Assembly: GCA_007692505.1 (NCBI GenBank)
Contig: REBX01000115.1
Span: 1 to 38,222, forward strand
Origin: Gemmatimonadales bacterium
Lineage (GTDB): Bacteria > Gemmatimonadota > Gemmatimonadetes > Longimicrobiales > Gaopeijiaceae
DNA: 38,222 bases
Reading direction: 5' to 3'
Shown: in pieces, positions 36,955 to 38,222 of the stretch
Layout of the letters: each line of letters starts with the position of its first letter
How positions within the stretch are numbered: the first letter of the stretch is position 1
Translations under genes and position numbers: made by a program
Notes under the pieces: model-generated
Databases searched by the model: none
Told to the model about the DNA's origin: nothing
What the model saw: the letters and a program-made list of their open reading frames with translations, nothing else

Positions 36955-38222
36955 CTACTCCCTCGTCCCCTCGTCGAGGTCGCGGACTCGGGCCCTGAGC
37001 TCCGCAAGGAGGTTCAGGGCTTCCAGCGGGGTCATCGACTCGAGGACGAGCTCCCGGAGCTCCCGGAGGAGGGGCTCTGCCGCCCCGGCCCCGGCGGCGC
37101 CCGGCGTGCCATCCCCGAACATGGAAAGCTGCCCGGCACCTGGAGGCGGACTGCCCCCTGCCACGGCGCCGCTCCGCCCGAGCCCCTGTCCATCGCCGGT
37201 GCCGGCCCGGGCCCCCTCCAGTTCGCGGAGGAGCTCCGTGGCCCGGGCCACGACGGGGGCGGGGAGGCCGGCCAGGCGCGCGACCTGGATCCCGTAGGAC
37301 CGGTCGGCGCCTCCATCCTCCAGGCGGCGGAGGAACACGATGTCGCCCTCCGTCTCCCGCACCGACACGTTCATATTCTTCACACCGGCCAGAAGATCCC
37401 CCAGCTGGACCAGCTCGTGGTAGTGAGTGGCGAAGATCGTGCGGGCGCCCACGTTCTCGTGGAGGTGCTCGGTGACCGCCCAGGCGATGGACACGCCGTC
37501 GTAGGTGGAGGTGCCCCGGCCGATCTCGTCCAGGAGGACCAGGCTGCGCTCCGTGGCGCCGTGGACGATGGCGGCGGTCTCGTTCATCTCCACCATGAAG
37601 GTGGACTGCCCCCGGGCCAGGTTGTCGGAGGCGCCCACCCGGGTGAAGATGCGGTCGCAGACCGGGAGGCGGGCGGCCCGGGCCGGCACGAAGCCGCCCA
37701 TCTGGGCCATGAGCTGGATGAGCCCCACCTGCCGGAGGATCGTGCTCTTCCCCGCCATGTTGGGGCCCGTGAGGATGACCATGAACCCCCGGTCGTCCAG
37801 CACCAGGTCGTTGGGGATGAACTCCTCCCGGGGCATCATGGTCTCCACCACCGGATGGCGCCCCGCCTCGATGGCCAGCTCCGAGCCCGTGTGGAGCTCG
37901 GGGCGGACGTAGTCCCTGCGACGGGCGCCGTGGGCCAGGGCGGCCAGGACGTCCAGGCAGGCGATGCGGGCCCCGGCCTCCTGCAGGCGGGACACGTGCT
38001 CGGCCACCCGGGCCCGGGTTTCCCGGAAGAGGCGGCCCTCCAGCTCCAGGATCCGCTCTTCGGCGCCGGTGACCTTCTCCTCCCACTCCTTGAGCTCGGG
38101 GGTGAAGTAGCGCTCGGCGTTGGCCAGGGTCTGCTTCCGGACGTAGTCGTCGGGGACCCGCTCCAGGTTCGCCTTCGTCACCTCCAGGTAGTACCCGAAG
38201 ACCTTGTTGAAGCCCACCTTCA
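36955..38222 (-). CDS. mutS: DNA mismatch repair protein MutS (N-terminus outside window)
   Basis: [90 protein letters not shown] motif. Confidence 0.98.
   Translation of the reverse strand, partial: KVGFNKVFGYYLEVTKANLERVPDDYVRKQTLANAERYFTPELKEWEEKVTGAEERILELEGRLFRETRARVAEHVSRLQEAGARIACLDVLAALAHGARRRDYVRPELHTGSELAIEAGRHPVVETMMPREEFIPNDLVLDDRGFMVILTGPNMAGKSTILRQVGLIQLMAQMGGFVPARAARLPVCDRIFTRVGASDNLARGQSTFMVEMNETAAIVHGATERSLVLLDEIGRGTSTYDGVSIAWAVTEHLHENVGARTIFATHYHELVQLGDLLAGVKNMNVSVRETEGDIVFLRRLEDGGADRSYGIQVARLAGLPAPVVARATELLRELEGARAGTGDGQGLGRSGAVAGGSPPPGAGQLSMFGDGTPGAAGAGAAEPLLRELRELVLESMTPLEALNLLAELRARVRDLDEGTRE

Noticed and set aside
34244-38086. 1280-aa minus ORF spanning ddl, CBS-like and mutS genes
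   Set aside because: Only its C-terminal part (ddl) is a genuine protein; the rest is out-of-frame readthrough of neighbouring genes with nonsense composition.
1-38222. Search for tRNA, rRNA, transposase, integrase, phage or known defence genes
   Set aside because: None recognised; intergenic gaps are short and the genes are nearly all housekeeping or envelope functions.

Overview
High-GC, gene-dense bacterial chromosomal segment with mostly core genes, almost all on the minus strand in tightly overlapping (ATGA/GTGA/TGATG) operons. Minus-strand order from right to left: mutS (partial), TonB-C lipoprotein, CBS/cysteine synthase-like, ddl, rhomboid, yebC, ruvC, ruvA, ruvB, queA, coiled-coil lipoprotein, [CHRD-like lipoprotein on +], tgt, yajC, def, fmt, ThiE/TenI, thiS, thiG, rsmB, PASTA protein, TlpA-like thioredoxin, YbbR/CdaR-like, tsaD, metallophosphoesterase, BamA/TamA (Omp85), TamB, htpX, uvrA, YbjN/CesT-like, PspA, frameshifted class-IV aminotransferase. 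At the left end two + strand genes encode a large extracytoplasmic/usher-like protein (5' partial) and an NtrC-type response regulator. No CRISPR array, transposase, integrase, rRNA, tRNA or recognisable defence locus was seen. The least ordinary part is about 26.8-29.05 kb, where two lipoprotein genes and a locally AT-rich 60-nt-period direct repeat sit between queA and tgt. Other points of interest are the aminotransferase frameshift, a RuvB tail resembling a clamp-binding motif, an orphan PASTA protein, a GAFTDA-variant sigma54 activator, and repeat/low-complexity insertions in ThiE/TenI and Fmt. I did not find convincing evidence of a wholly new system. Gene calls rest on recognising protein families by eye; no database search was run.
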